64,000 nucleotides of DNA from Dryas octopetala (Eukaryota; Streptophyta; Magnoliopsida; Rosales; Rosaceae): contig OY992832.1 in NCBI GenBank assembly GCA_963921425.1, forward strand, positions 7,874,001-7,938,000. The letters run 5' to 3'. Positions 47,395 through 60,078 of this stretch are shown here, piece by piece. Made by a program: the position numbers and the translations under genes. How positions within the stretch are numbered: position 1 is the stretch's first letter; every line of letters begins with the position of its first letter. The notes beneath the pieces are model-generated. The model saw only the letters and a list, made by a program, of their open reading frames with translations, did no database searches and was not told where the DNA came from.

Positions 47395-47882
47395 TTATTC
47401 ACAGTATTATCTGTAAGATACACTTTTTTTCACATTGCTCTATGAAACTTAAATCCTCTCAATTTACCACCTGAACTTCACACAGTTATTGCAAAAGACT
47501 CTATGCCGTCAACTCTGTCAATTTTTCTGTTAAAAAAGCTGACGTGGCACTTATATGGCATGAGTGATACCCTTTTCTAGTTAGGTAAGATTCATGTGGA
47601 CAAAAAAAATTATAAAAAATTGACATGGATCTTATTATTTTTTAGTTTTAAAAATTATTTTTTATTATTTTTTTTCACATGGATCTTACATAACTAAAAA
47701 ATGGTCTCACTCATGCCATATAAGTGTCACGTCAGCTATTTTAACGAAAAAATTGACACAGTTGACGGCATAGGGTCATTTGCAATAATTGTGTGAAGTT
47801 CAGGTGGCAAACTGAGAGGATTTAAGTTTCAAGGGCCAAAATAAAAAAAAGTGTATCTTACAGGGGATAATAGTGTGAATAA
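47395..47882. repeat. Foldback (MITE-like) element, 488 bp
   Basis: Begins TTATTCACAGTATTATC and ends GATAATAGTGTGAATAA. Arms of about 200 bp are inverse of each other (for example AACTTCACACAGTTATTGCA and TGCAATAATTGTGTGAAGTT; GACGTGGCACTTATATGGCA and TGCCATATAAGTGTCACGTC). The centre is AT-rich. No coding content, and no clear target duplication. Confidence 0.8.
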
Positions 47883-48782
47883 GCCTTGTTTTAATTCGAA
47901 AGAAACTAGATTGTCGTGTTGTTGGATTATAAATCAAACCATTGTTTAAATAGGATAATTTTTGAATATATATTTTTAATTCTCAATTTAATAACATAGC
48001 ATACCAGATATTTTAAAAAAGATGATTTAGTTAATATGTATACACTTTCAATTGTTGTTCCATAAGAGTATGAGGGCTGGACCATAGGTGAATCCGTGAC
48101 TCATCAAATGATCACATAGTTTTTGAGACCCATCACCGGAATCTAACACTTAGGTCAAATTAGAACCCACAGGAAAAAAAATGGAATTGAAACTCACATA
48201 ATCTGTTTGTAATGAGTTTTTTTATGATTCGAATATTCTTTGAGGGAGGAGCTAGATTTTGAGTTCAAATCTCATTGACCATAATTGATGAAAAAAATAA
48301 TAATAATCATATTTGCTAAATTACTTTGAAGTTGTCGGATAACTTTTAAATGACTTATAAAAAAAGGTTCTTAATTAACAAATTACTTTGAAGGTTGCAG
48401 GATAGATATGTATTAAAACTTACCATAATATAACAGAAGAAAAATAAGGTAAGTCCACATGCATTAAATCAAGATTGATACTTGTTAAGGAAGAAAATTA
48501 ACAGCTGGAAGACTATCAAAAATAAAAACCTTGAAGAGGAATTAACCCTTTTACAGGGCAGAGAACTAGTAATTTGTACAAGAACAAATTAAAAACATAC
48601 ACAACATTTCATCAAGAAGAAAAATACTACACAACATTTACGACACACATTACACCAGTAAATATGTTTGCTCACATATTTTTATTTTTATTTTTATTTT
48701 AAGAGGCACACACTCACTCAAATACAACAAATTAACTACAATTTAATATGAGATCCCAAGTAAGGGACAACTGGACAAGTGA

Positions 48783-48893
48783 ACTAATTATCGCCAGCAT
48801 CATTAGGCTTTAATATTTGGGCTCATACTTCTGTCGTACTCGAGAGTACCGGTTGTAATATTACTAGAACCACCAACATCATGACCTTTCCAC
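48783..48893 (-). pseudogene. WAK 3'-end remnant with frameshift
   Basis: Encodes a tail like that of the intact kinases (GGSSNITTGTLEYDRSM), then an 8-bp deletion removes the QTQ codons and shifts the frame, so TAA is met before the NDAGR end. Upstream kinase sequence is absent: at about 48894 the homology stops in CTTTCCACCTTTTAG. The 3' flank (48540-48780) is also WAK-like. Confidence 0.8.
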
Positions 48894-50820
48894 CTTTTAG
48901 TTTAGCAGTTCCTTGAGACTTGATAGCCTGATCATGAGAAATTAGACACTCCCAGATTATACTTTAACTGAATATAACACAATAACTTATTGTTATCAAT
49001 AGAAATAGTTAAGACCACCAACGTCATTAAAACTTTCTCTTTATAATTAGAAACATTATAGCTCTAAAATCAATGAATGACAATGTATCAAAGTGTTTGG
49101 TGGTGCATAAAATATTATTACAAGTAACAATAACATGGGTAAAACCTGAATCATAATTTATCACAAAGAGGAGAAAGAGGTGGATATTGTGGCTGAGATT
49201 CTGCCATGGGTGGTTGTTGTGGGTGAAGTAATAAAATGGGAAAAAAACAAAAAAAAAGAGGAGAAAGAACAGGCAAGACCTCTTCTTAAGTGAAGGCAGA
49301 GGAGTAATCCGTTTAAAAGAAAAAACTTATCCTAACTGGATTGTGTATTCTCAACCATTGGATTAATTGAATGCTCAATATTTGACAAAAGGCAGAGAAC
49401 GGTAAAGGCAAGCGGGATCCTATAAATTAGGCCTTGCCTGAAGGGGTGGTCAATCCCAACGACATTGACATGTCAGAGAAGCCAGGTTTAGTAAGCTATA
49501 TGCAGACCCCTTTACAAGCAGTCCCTGAATTGAGATTGCCAGCACACTGGTTCATGTATCTGCTTTGACTATGTAATTTATGGTTTCATACATGTTAAAC
49601 ATTTTATTTTGACTAGATTATGGCAGTCAAAGACATAAGCATACAACAAATTATAACCCATTTTTTGCTGGTAGTTTAAGAACATGTCTGAAATTCAAAA
49701 TCACTGCTTGTGCAAATTCTTATTAGAATCAACAATAAAGATGCCAAATAAGCTTTCCATTCCATAAGTAGCATATATCCTCATTGATGGCAGTAAAAAA
49801 CATAAGAAACTAAAAGACCATTATAATTTTGTCATCTAGACACCTGCATATCAGGGAGGAAACCACAAAAATAAACCAGTTGTAACAGAGAACAGTCATG
49901 ATAATAGAACAGTACTATCAAGAAAAGAGTTATAATGGTCATTCCCCCTATCACCTCAGACTTAACTTATCAACTACTATAGACCACTTCTCTTATCAAA
50001 GCAGCAAAGGCCAAAAGATTTGAAGACCCGGATGGTATTTTACTTTACAAAATAATACACATAGCACCCACACCCACTGAAAGATAAAAATCAAGAAAAA
50101 CCAAATTGTACAGATGCAGTTCAAGTAAAAAAAAAAAAAAAAAACCTAAACTTTACTAAGTTAGCTATAGAGATAGAAACCTTACGCTATTAAGTGAAAA
50201 ATTTGGAATTGAACATCTGAAAATGACGTCTGTGATCTTAATTGTATCATATATTCTCTGTGTAATTTGGTTGGAGGGCAATATAAACACGAAAATTCCA
50301 AGAGGAAAACTAGATGATGATCGGCAATAGCAGAGGGAGATTGACTGGAGAAGAATGAGAGGGAGAGAGTGGACTCGATTAATTAACGGGGAGTGGAAAG
50401 GGAGTGACATAGTCGATCTCTATTTCCAGCAAGTCTTTTCTTTGTTTTATCCGCCCTCCATCTCTGTGAGTTGGATGTTTGGGCTCCATCTTGTCTTTCT
50501 TTGGGCCTCTTGGCTTGCTGTTTTCTTCTCTAGGCCTTATAGTTGTTTGAGATTCACTGAATCTAGCCCAACAAGTTTATCAGCCCGGGTGTTCAAAATT
50601 TATTCCAATACTCTTGTTTTTTTGAAATGAATCCAATACTCTTAAACCGATGGATTTAATCCAATTTATGCGGATCTGAATTGAATTGAAAGTTTGAAAC
50701 TGAGGAACCCATAAGGTATATATATGCAGCACTTTGAATTATCATAGAATATTAGCACATGGGATGAGGGCCAAAACATTTAGAAGCCTCTGATCATTTG
50801 ATCAATTTGCTTCATTGCAT
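48894..50820. other. Intergenic, no gene recognised
   Basis: AT-rich DNA without a convincing coding frame. 50350-50530 is a short GC-richer stretch with GGGCC motifs. 50555-50705 repeats 39830-39980. Confidence 0.4.
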
Positions 50821-50832
50821 TATTGAAAATTC

Positions 50833-51318
50833 TTGGTGCTTTTGTTTCTTATCCATCAAGTGCTCACGTCTTTCATGCTCATATATTATACGTACACTCT
50901 GCCTATGGAGCACCAACAATCCCTCTTCCAACCCTTCATCCATGAAGGACCAGCAAAAACAAAAACAACCCATCTCTCCACATCATCATCATCATCCGTT
51001 TCCTTTCACTCATCGTCGATTGTTGGAGTAATCTCATTGTGGGCAAACCACGAAGCATCCAAAGGCTTCGACATCAATATCATAAATGACCCAAAACGCT
51101 TCGCCCTCTTCTATGTCTCCAGCGACAAAGCCACCCGAATAATCCTCAACACCAGCAATTTCACCGAATACCTTCTGTACCCTGTTGACAGTGACCACCC
51201 CAAGAAGCACGGCAACCATGTCGCTCTCATGCTTCTTAGCCTCAACTTGACCGACGACGTCAACAATGGGGGTCGTCGTTCACTCCTGCAACGAAGAACC
51301 TTACAAACTCGATCATAA
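50833..51318 (+). pseudogene. Unidentified plant protein fragment, truncated at the WAK-C 3' flank
   Basis: The frame from about 51018 reads like a real protein: GVISLWANHEASKGFDINII, NDPKRFALFYVSSDKATRII, LNTSNFTEYLLYPVDSDHPK and LMLLSLNLTDDV. It then breaks into RRSLLQRRTLQTRS and a stop, right at the start of WAK 3'-flank sequence (AGTATATAAGAGCAAC at 51322). The pattern (charged, aromatic, two Asn-X-Ser/Thr sites) suggests an extracellular or membrane protein, but I cannot name the family. The upstream His- and Ser-rich part (50940-51010) may be its N-terminal region. It looks like a gene cut off when WAK-C DNA was placed next to it. Confidence 0.45.
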
Positions 51319-51391
51319 CATAAGTATATAAGAGCAACTTTAAACAGGACAGAGATCTAGTATTTGTACAAGCACAAAATACATACACAAA

Positions 51392-51397
51392 TTTATT
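51392..51397 (-). promoter_or_regulatory. Poly(A) signal of WAK-C (AATAAA)
   Basis: AATAAA on the minus strand 158 bp after the WAK-C stop, in the conserved block TGAAATAAATTTG. Confidence 0.55.
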
Positions 51398-51554
51398 TCA
51401 TCAAGAAGAAAAATATCACACAATGTTTACGACCCACATTACAGCAGTACGTATGTATGCTTACATACTTTTATTTTAGGAGACACACTAACTCAAATGA
51501 AATAAATTAACTACAACTCAATACGAGATCCCTAGTAAGGGATAAATGAACTAA

Positions 51555-54500
51555 TTATCGGCCAGCATCATTAGGCTTTAATGTTTGGGCCTGAGTTTGC
51601 ATGCTTCTGTCGTACTCGAGAGTACTGGTTGGAATACTACTCGAACCACCAACATCACCTTCACCTTTCACATCCACAACGTAAGCATTTAAATTAGGTG
51701 ATCCAAGCAAGTGGTCAGTCTCTTTGGGAGATCGTTTGTAATCAACCTTTTCTGCATGCTTCTCCATATCTTCAATTAATCCCTCGAGCTCCGTGGATAC
51801 AACTTTCATGGAAGGCCTTTCCCCCCCTTTTAACCTCAAACATCTTTTTGTCAAATCCGCCACTTTTTGCACCAACTCAAAGTTCCCCTCCTTGACTATT
51901 TCAGCGTCAAGAATTTTACCCAAACTACCCTCTTCCATCGAACAAACAAAGAAGTTTGCTAAGTTTCTTTCTGCCTCAGGCTTTTCGAAAGAAAGTGCCT
52001 GTGTGCTTGTTAGTAGCTCTGCTAGCACAACTCCAAAGCTATAGACATCACTTTTTTCTGTTAGAGTGTTTGACTGAAGATATTCAGGGTCTAAATATCC
52101 TAGTGTGCCTTGCACTAAAGTTGATAGCTGATCTTGATCTTCAGGAACCAATCGTGAAGCTCCAAAGTCTGACATTTTCGCCGTGTAATCCTTGTCTAAT
52201 AGTATGTTTGTTGCTTTCACATCTCGGTGTATGATTTGCAAGGAAGTAGAGTAGTGTAAGTATGCTAGTGCATCTGCAGTACCTGCTGCTATATTCAATC
52301 GTTTCTCCAACGAGAGTGGTGGCCGTGGTCCGTCTTTGCCCACTTTTTTATGAATGTGATCATAAAGTGTCCCATTGCTGACGTACTGGTAAACCAATAT
52401 GGGCGTTGGAGTCTCCAAACAACAACCCAAGAGCCTCACCACATTTCTGTGGTTGATTTCAGAAAGAACAATCACCTCATTAACAAACTGATTACTTTGG
52501 GCTGGGGGGGCATTAACTTTGGACTTCTTTATGGCAACATCTGTTCCATCTGACAGTTTTCCTTTGTAAACTGTTCCATAAGCTCCTTCACCAATTTTTT
52601 CTTGGTAATTGTGTGTGGCCTTCTTAAGCTCTTCTTCAGTAAAAATTCTGGCTGTTGTCGCAACAGTTCCATTGTAACTAGCCAATTGTTGTTTTAAATG
52701 TAAGCCACCATTTTGTTTAAAGTACATGTCTTTGAGTCTCAGGAACTTTCTTCTCTTCATTCCGCAATATATCCAAAAAATTATAATCAGTAAAACAAAG
52801 AAGCTCGCAAGGACACCTGCACAAAAAGAAATCATAACCAAATTTGATTAATATAGATTAATTATTTATGCACTTCTATATAATATCTTGGGGTTGGATG
52901 TCAGAAGTAGACGGGGCAAAGCTACATGTGGCCCTGAGGTGGCTCTAGGCCCCAACTCACGTATAGCTCTATACATATTTTAGAAAATTTTAGAAAAAAT
53001 TTATAATTTATCTGAAAATCTTGAGAAAAAAAATTATATAATGCCCCCCCTCCACTTAATATTTTTGAATTTTTGGCCCCTCCAGAAAAAAACTTCTGGC
53101 GCCGGCGCCCTGGAAGTAGATTAGTTTAAAAGAGAAACATATATTGGCTTTGTTATATAATGTTTCTTTTTGAGCTTCAAAGGTTTGAAAAGTCATATAT
53201 AGACTATATGTATTTCAATGAAATTTTTTATTCACACTTGGTCGGCTAAAATGTTTTACCTAATTTTTTATAATGATGATTATTGTATAAAGATTTATAA
53301 AATAGACGACTTCGATCATCAAATTACAATATAAAGTAGGTCTCATAAATCATATCTCATCATGTTTAAGATGAAGTATACTTCAACGGAAGGGGCCTAA
53401 TATATGTATCATGTATGTGCATCAATATATTTACCAACATATAGTTGTAGGTACGTACACTATTATGTTATTATGAATATGTTTGTAGGTATATTAATAT
53501 TAAATTATGTTCATATTTGTCGGGATGTTAATGTGCCTATGTGCTAATAATTTAACAATATTGTATCTACAAATTAATATATAAAGTCGTGGGACCGCAA
53601 AACTAGCTAACAAACAATCTAGTTGGCAACAAACAATCTAGCTAACTATAATGAAAATCTGAAAGATGGTTATATAATTTTTCTTTCTAAGAAAAAAGAT
53701 TACGAGAATTTTGGGTTCTTAGCTTTTTGTTGGCAAAAAATTTTGGAGCGCAAAAATGGAGTTTTAGATGCAGTACTCCTTTGTATTCAATGACATATAT
53801 AATATTACTGTTTTTTCTTAGACAAACTGTTTGACCTTTTCTCATTTAGATCTGTTTTAGCAAGCAGGCAAGTACTCATCTATTTCAATTCCTTTATTAT
53901 TTTCTGTCTACTTTTTGTTTTGAAACTCATGAATAACTATACATGTACGTAGTACGACTTGTGTGCTCTATATTTCTCATGGCATGGTTTCGGTGTTCAA
54001 CTAATTAGCTATAATGATATATATAAATATATAGGGTGCATATATGCATGTTAATATGTAAATAGTTAGGTAGCTATAGTACATACCCACTGAAATCTTC
54101 AGCTTTTTTGATCCCTTATATTTGCTGCATTTCCTCGGGTCGTCTTCGTTTCTGTACCCACTTTTACATGAACAAGTGTAATTACCGGGTGTATTTTTGC
54201 AGACTCCATTCTGGCAGAAGTTTGTAGACAGACACTCATCTTCATCTGAAAATTAATTATGAAAGGAAAACTCATATAAATATATACGAAGAGCAAACGT
54301 GCGTACGTTTGTACATAAACGGCTTCTTACATACATATATGTTATATATAGGTTATGCGTGTGTGTGGATATGTGTATAGATTGATCACTGACCTTGGCA
54401 ACCATCAGGGAGGTATGGGTTCCCTTTGTAGCCTTCCAGGCAGTGGCAAATGTAACCAGACGGACCATCCGGGATGGTCTGGTTGGTGCAGGTGCGGTTG

Positions 54501-55330
54501 GTGCATGAATTATTGGAGCACGGGATATCACCCTCAATTACCCAATTAACAATGGCCGGAAGCTGGGTTGTTTTGTTGAGTTGTTCAAAGCTTGCATGGC
54601 CTGCAAATGTGAAGTTGGCTGGGTCCACAATGAAGGAGTAGCTGCACGGATAGTCAGAGTACCATTTAGCCGATTCATTACTGCTGCTGTCACCCAAAGC
54701 CCTGGCACTCAAACTAATCGTGAAATTTTGCATTCCACTAGGGATGTCATGTTGGGAACACCCATAGCCCGAGCAAGAGTCGCTAAAAACGTTACCAAGA
54801 ACTTTGTCACACAAGGTGACACCGTACCCTGCTATGGACGTGTTTTCGCCTGAGTCTGGGTTTACGAGGTGACCTTGGAAAATTGACATATCGTCACATC
54901 CAAGGGTAAAGAACTGGTTCTTGGTAGAGAGGGTATAAAGAGAAGGCAGCACCAACCATTTGCCTTGGACTTCTTCCGGACCCGCACAACTGCGGACTAC
55001 ATTCTGCGTTATGTTCAACTCACCCTCATCAAGGGAAAAGCCAGTAATACTGATATCACCATACACCGAAAATTCGGCAAAGTCCGTCCAGTATGCTGAT
55101 TTTGTGGTTTCGTTACAGGTGATGTTGAATTTTGGTCCCAGGTAACAGGCCTCACCTATGCCAAATGGATATGGGATTGTGAGACCACCACACTGGTAAT
55201 TAGTGCACCCAGGCTTGACCAGAGACGGCTCGGCTTGAGCAGCTGCTACCGCTGCTGCTGCTGCTGCTAATATTAACAAACAGAGTTGCAGAATACAGCT
55301 CCCATGTAAGGCCATGGCTGGCCTATGCAT
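51555..55330 (-). CDS. WAK-C: wall-associated receptor-like kinase, 3 exons
   Basis: Exons 55330-54394, 54245-54087 and 52816-51555 (phases 1 and 1) sum to 2358 bp, 785 residues. Signal peptide MHRPAMALHGSCILQLCLLI followed by an Ala run; galacturonan-binding motif CGGLTIPYPFGIGEACYL; EGF repeat ends GYKGNPYLPDGCQ; EGF_CA exon begins DEDECLSTNFCQNGVC; membrane helix VLASFFVLLIIIFWIYCG; kinase with GEGAYGTVYKG, VAIKK, HRDVK, DFG (preceded by Met-Ser instead of Val-Ser) and GYLDPEY. The ectodomain is longest of the four because of an insert around ARALGDSSSNESAKW. Closest ectodomain is WAK-B. Intron 2 has a 201-bp MITE. Confidence 0.93.
52911..53111. mobile_element. 201-bp MITE in intron 2 of WAK-C
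   Basis: WAK-A and WAK-B run directly through GTTGGATGTCA...GTAGATTAGTTTAAAAGAG at this site. WAK-C has an extra 201 bp flanked by AGAAGTAG (52903-52910) and GGAAGTAG (53112-53119), an 8-bp target duplication with one mismatch. The right end GGCGCCGGCGCCCT is strongly GC-rich; the centre is AT-rich. An 8-bp duplication fits the hAT superfamily. Confidence 0.75.
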
Positions 55331-56277
55331 GCACCAGTAAGTACTAGCTACTACGTACTTAATTAATTCCTTTCCTTCTAGCTAGCTAGTAAGAGGAAAT
55401 CAAATTTTGAATTGTTTGTATTTGCTTGCTTGTGAGAAGTACAAGTGCTAGCATGCATGGTCTTATAGGGCCTCATGGCTTTTGCATTCATATTTCGAGT
55501 TTTTTTTTTGGTCTAATTCATATTGAATTATTGATCCATATGGATCAATAATGGAAGGAAGACTCAAGACTAGTATGCGTGTGAATTGGGTCTATTCATG
55601 AGGTAGTAGGTAGTAGACTAGTATTCATGGTGAATTGGGTCCCACTTGGAACTCGACTTGCTAATAATCGGTCAACAAGTGTCGGCACGCGCAAATTGGC
55701 CAGCACGAGCAGTGACTTCACTGAGGCCTTGTTTGACTCGCACTTGCATAATGTAATTCTTAAGAAATTAATTTCTCAGTCCTCCTCATACTGTCATACT
55801 TATCTGTATGTTGTCTTAATTTAATTCCAATGTTCCTGTCCAGTGTTCACATCACCAGGTCGTCTCTAATCTCAATTAATTACTTAATTTATTTCCTGTT
55901 TATAAGTAAATGCAATGGAACATTACCACTTGGTAATACACTAATAATATTCAACATCCCTACAACCCCACTTGGTAATAGTCAATAAGCCAAGGAGCAA
56001 GTCTTTCTTTTTTCTTGGTAAATAGGCACAAAGTCAAGCACAAGCTGTCAGCTAGGGAGATCATTAATTAATGTTTTAACTAAAGATTATTAGTTCACAT
56101 GCCAAATTGACCATAGCGACGATCGGTCCTTTTTTATGCCATAATCTTATTTATTCTACTTGAGAGGCAGTGACGAATCAAAATGATGTCACCGATTCAA
56201 GATTTAATTATGACATCTATATAACATATATATTTTCGTGTCTCAACCCTCCTAAAATACATAGACCAATAGTTATT
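55331..56277. repeat. WAK-C upstream region with WAK flank blocks
   Basis: Holds GAATTGGGTCCCACTTGGAA and CAGCACGAGCAGTGACTTCA (also at 7100-7200 and 14050-14110), and the CCCCACTTGGTAATAGTCAA block seen at 4390 and 7520. A possible TATA element CTTATA/TATAAG is at 55462-55467, about 130 bp before the start codon. No gene seen. Confidence 0.5.
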
Positions 56278-58423
56278 ATAGAAAATTAGGATTAAATACC
56301 AAATTTTAATAATTTTTTGGTATAGCATGAAGACCATATAATATTTCAATTGAACTACCAAATTTAAATGTAATTTTTTAGATTAGGTCACAAATATGTT
56401 GGCCCCTTTGATTTGAGCATTTTTCATTTGACATTTTTATCCTTTGGCCCACATATGATAAGTGTTAGTTAAAATTTATAAGGTTTTGACAAAAGTGCCC
56501 TTGAGGCTTTTATATTATCTTGAAAATTTGCTAATGTAGTCTCAACTTCACATTTAGTTATGACTGTACGACACTCACAACTTCAAATTTAGTTGTGATT
56601 GAACGACAGTCACATCGAAATTGTGAGTCAGTCACAGTTAAGTTGTGACTTAATTGAATTTTTTTTAGAGAAATTATACTACAATATAGTACAACTAGAG
56701 GTCAAAACAATACTTTTACTCAAAATAATATATAGTATAGTGGTGTGAGTTGTCTCTTTCAATTTACCAAGACAGTCACAGTTAAGTTGTGACTGAATTG
56801 ATTTTTTTTAATACAATATAGTATAAATTAATGTAATATTTGTGATGTAATATTATTTTTATTTTTTTATTATAGTGGCATGTGATGTAATATTTGTAAA
56901 TTCTAATACCTTTTACTTTATTAATTTGTTTAACTTTTCAACTAGTACCTAATCTAAAATGCTATTTAATTTTAATACCTAAACTAAAAAATTATTGAAA
57001 TTTAGTAGTTAAAATCAATGGACCTAATCGTATGTTATTTGGGTTTACACACCTATTTTCTCCTTGGCTTGTCGACTATGACCAAGTGGACGGGGTTATG
57101 GGGTTATAAAGTATTAGTGTATTACCAAGGAGGGCAAATTTGCTCACCTAATTGAGTATCACCACCATTCTATATTAATGCTAGATGTCTTAGAAATTAA
57201 CCATACTTAACTTTGTATAATAAATTAGAGAAAACTTGTATTTAATTAAAAGAAAACCCAATTAAAAAAAAATAAAAAGAAAAACCAAAAGCCCCACTTC
57301 CACCCACCCAAACATAGCAACCTCGCCACCCCTTCACCTCCTCATCGTCGGCCGTGACATCAGCAAATCCTCGTTGGCTACCCTGCATACCCACTGTGGG
57401 CTTGAGTTTTCAACAATGGAGATTGTGGAATCCAAAGCGACGTATCAAAAACCCTCCATTCTTACTTGACATCAAAGAGAAACGGATACTGAAAGCAAGA
57501 GATTGGGGTTTAATTTTATGATGATGGGCGTTTATATATATATATATATGTATATGAGTATAAATAACAATGCTCTTTAAATATTAAAGAGTATATATTG
57601 ACCTAGTACAATTTACCAAGCAGTTAATCAGCAGCTGCTATAAATTTTGTAGTATTTTTATTCCCAATAATAACTAAGGTTCATTGATTTTAACTACTAA
57701 ATTTTAATAACTTTTTAGTTTAGGTACCAAAATTAAATAGCATTTTAGATTAGGTACTAGTTGAAAAGTCAAACAAAATAATAAAGTAAAAGGTATTAAA
57801 ATTTACAAATATTACATCACATGCTACTACAATTAAAAAAAAATAATATAACATCACAAATATTACATTAATTTATACTATATTGTATTAAAAAAAAAAA
57901 TCAATCCAGTCACAACTTAACTGTGACTGTCTTGGTAAATTGAAAAAGACAATTCACACCACTATACTATGTATTATTTTGCGTAAAAGTATTGTTTTGA
58001 CCTCTATTTATACTATATTGTAGTATAATTTATCTAAAAATAATTCAATTAAGTCACAACTTAACTATGACTGTCTCACAACTTAAATGTGACTGTCGTT
58101 CAGTCACAACTAAATTTGAAGTTGTGAGTGTCGTACAGTCACAACTAAATGTGAAGTTGAGACTATATTAGCAAATTTTCAAGATAATATAAAAGCCTCA
58201 AGGGTAATTTTGTCAAAACTTTATAAATTTTAAATAACACCCATCATATGTGGGCCAAAGGATAAAAATGTCAAATAGAAAAGGCTCAAATCAAAGGGAT
58301 CAACATTTTTGTGACCTAATCTAAAAAACTACATTTAAATTTAGTAGTTCAATTGAAATATTATATGGTTTTTATGCTATACCAAAAAATTATTGGAGTT
58401 TGCGTTTAATCCTAATTTTCTAT
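56278..58423. repeat. Giant inverted repeat: two ~743-bp arms around a 660-bp spacer
   Basis: The left arm 56278-57020 starts ATAGAAAATTAGGATTAAA and reappears inverted at 57682-58423 (ends TTTAATCCTAATTTTCTAT). Matching landmarks along both arms include GGCCCACATATGAT/ATCATATGTGGGCC, TCAACTTCACATTTAGTT and CAATTGAAATATTATATGG. The spacer (57021-57681) contains an inverted copy of 55928-56005. No protein gene is recognised. The length and symmetry fit a long-TIR foldback transposon or a local inverted duplication; the two arms differ by scattered point changes. Confidence 0.85.
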
Positions 58424-60060
58424 TAAATTTACAGTTTGACAATATATATGACATACTATATGAAAAACATTTTATTTAAAAATAGTATGGATTGTGAGAA
58501 TAATGTATTATTGATGGCGAAGTAAATTCTTTGCTTTAATAAATATCACATATATTAACAATATATCTAACATTATAATAGATAACATATATACATTACA
58601 TATATATTTAGCTACAATTAGCTGTACAGTCTATGTATTCAAAAGAATAAAAACAAAAGGAAAGGTTGAACAAATTTTATAATTAAATCTTATTGGTTTC
58701 TAGAAGAATAAGAAATAGTAGCTTTAATTAAGTAACCACGATGGCTTCACTAATTCATTTCTTCTTAAAACAATCAATAATAACAGGTTGTTTGTGTATA
58801 TTAAATTATGTAAGAAACAAATTGATAGTAAGTACAAAGAATCTTTTGCTTAAAAAAAGGATAAATAACAGAAGATACCCCATGTGGTAGTTAAATGAGA
58901 ATGAAGTTAAGTGATAAAATAAGAAGTTTTTTTTGGCCATGAATAAAATAAGAAGTCAATTAAGGTACTATGGTCACATTTACGTACATATTCTAATTAA
59001 TTTTTTAATTTTGTTGGCCTGAATTCTCATTATACATTGACATCCAGTCGATAAACCCTTTCTTATAACCTTTTCTCACACCAACTAAAACGGAAATCCC
59101 TCTTGTAAACAATATAGGTCTTTTTTTATATTATAAACAAAATAAGTATGGTCTTTTTTTATTATAAACAAAATAAGTCTTAAACATTCTGAATTCTAAA
59201 TAATGTTCGGTGTTTCATTTATTTAAATATTTTTTTTATTATATTAGAGGGAATCGAATTCTAGATATATTCTAATATTAACTTTGTATCCTATTCATCC
59301 TCACCACATGAAGTAACCCTAAAAACTTTATTTATAAAATATTTTGGCTAACTTTCAACATATATGACTTATATTTTATTGGGTTAAGTCCAAAAAGAAA
59401 AATACCCTAATCGATCGGCTGGCCCACTTACAAAAACACAGTGACAGATTGGTTCACTTCGCTCGACACTTTCACCGAGAACTCGGTACAACTCATCGAA
59501 TAGTCGGCAAATTGCCACTGTTCACTCAAAAATTGCCTCCATTTTTTAGTATTTCCACTGACGTCAGTTGTTTTGACAAGGATTACCTTTTTTCAGGATC
59601 AAATTAAAGCATGCCTTTTCTTTTGTTTGAAATTTACAAGGGCAATAGGCCCGGCAAAGGACCTAGAAAAGTCTGGTCTGTCTGAAGGGGGATGGTCAAA
59701 CCTACTGGTGTTCTATTTCCTTCCTATATGCATTCGGAAATCCAGTGGCATCTACTTGATATTTTGTAAGTCATTTTCTATGGCTAGAATGGTAAAAACT
59801 ATTGGTTTAATTATTTCATTTCATGTGTTGGTATTTTGTGATGAGAGTCTAACTCTGCTCATGTAGGATGTGTTTGTAAGCTTACACTTAACGTTCTTGT
59901 CCTTGTTTTCTTACTTGTCATTGTGTTCTTATCTTTATTAGAATTGAATTAAAACTTCTTGCCTATGATCAATACTGTTATGCTCTCCTTGCTTTGCATA
60001 AAGTACATAAGAGCAATTTTGAACAGGACAGATCTAGTATTTAATTATACGAGTACAAAA
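58424..60060. other. Intergenic, no gene recognised
   Basis: AT-rich. A 97-codon plus-strand frame at 59573-59866 shows no known domain. 59870-60060 is WAK-D 3'-flank DNA, homologous to 11230-11510 (TTCTTGTCCTTGTTTTCTTA; GCTCTCCTTGCTTTGCATAA). Confidence 0.45.
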
Positions 60061-60072
60061 CAGTTACATAGC

Positions 60073-60078
60073 TTTATT
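60073..60078 (-). promoter_or_regulatory. Poly(A) signal of WAK-D (AATAAA)
   Basis: AATAAA on the minus strand 156 bp after the WAK-D stop codon. Confidence 0.55.

Noticed and set aside
59573-59866. 97-codon plus-strand frame
   Set aside because: No recognisable domain, odd composition, no promoter or splice support; kept only as intergenic.
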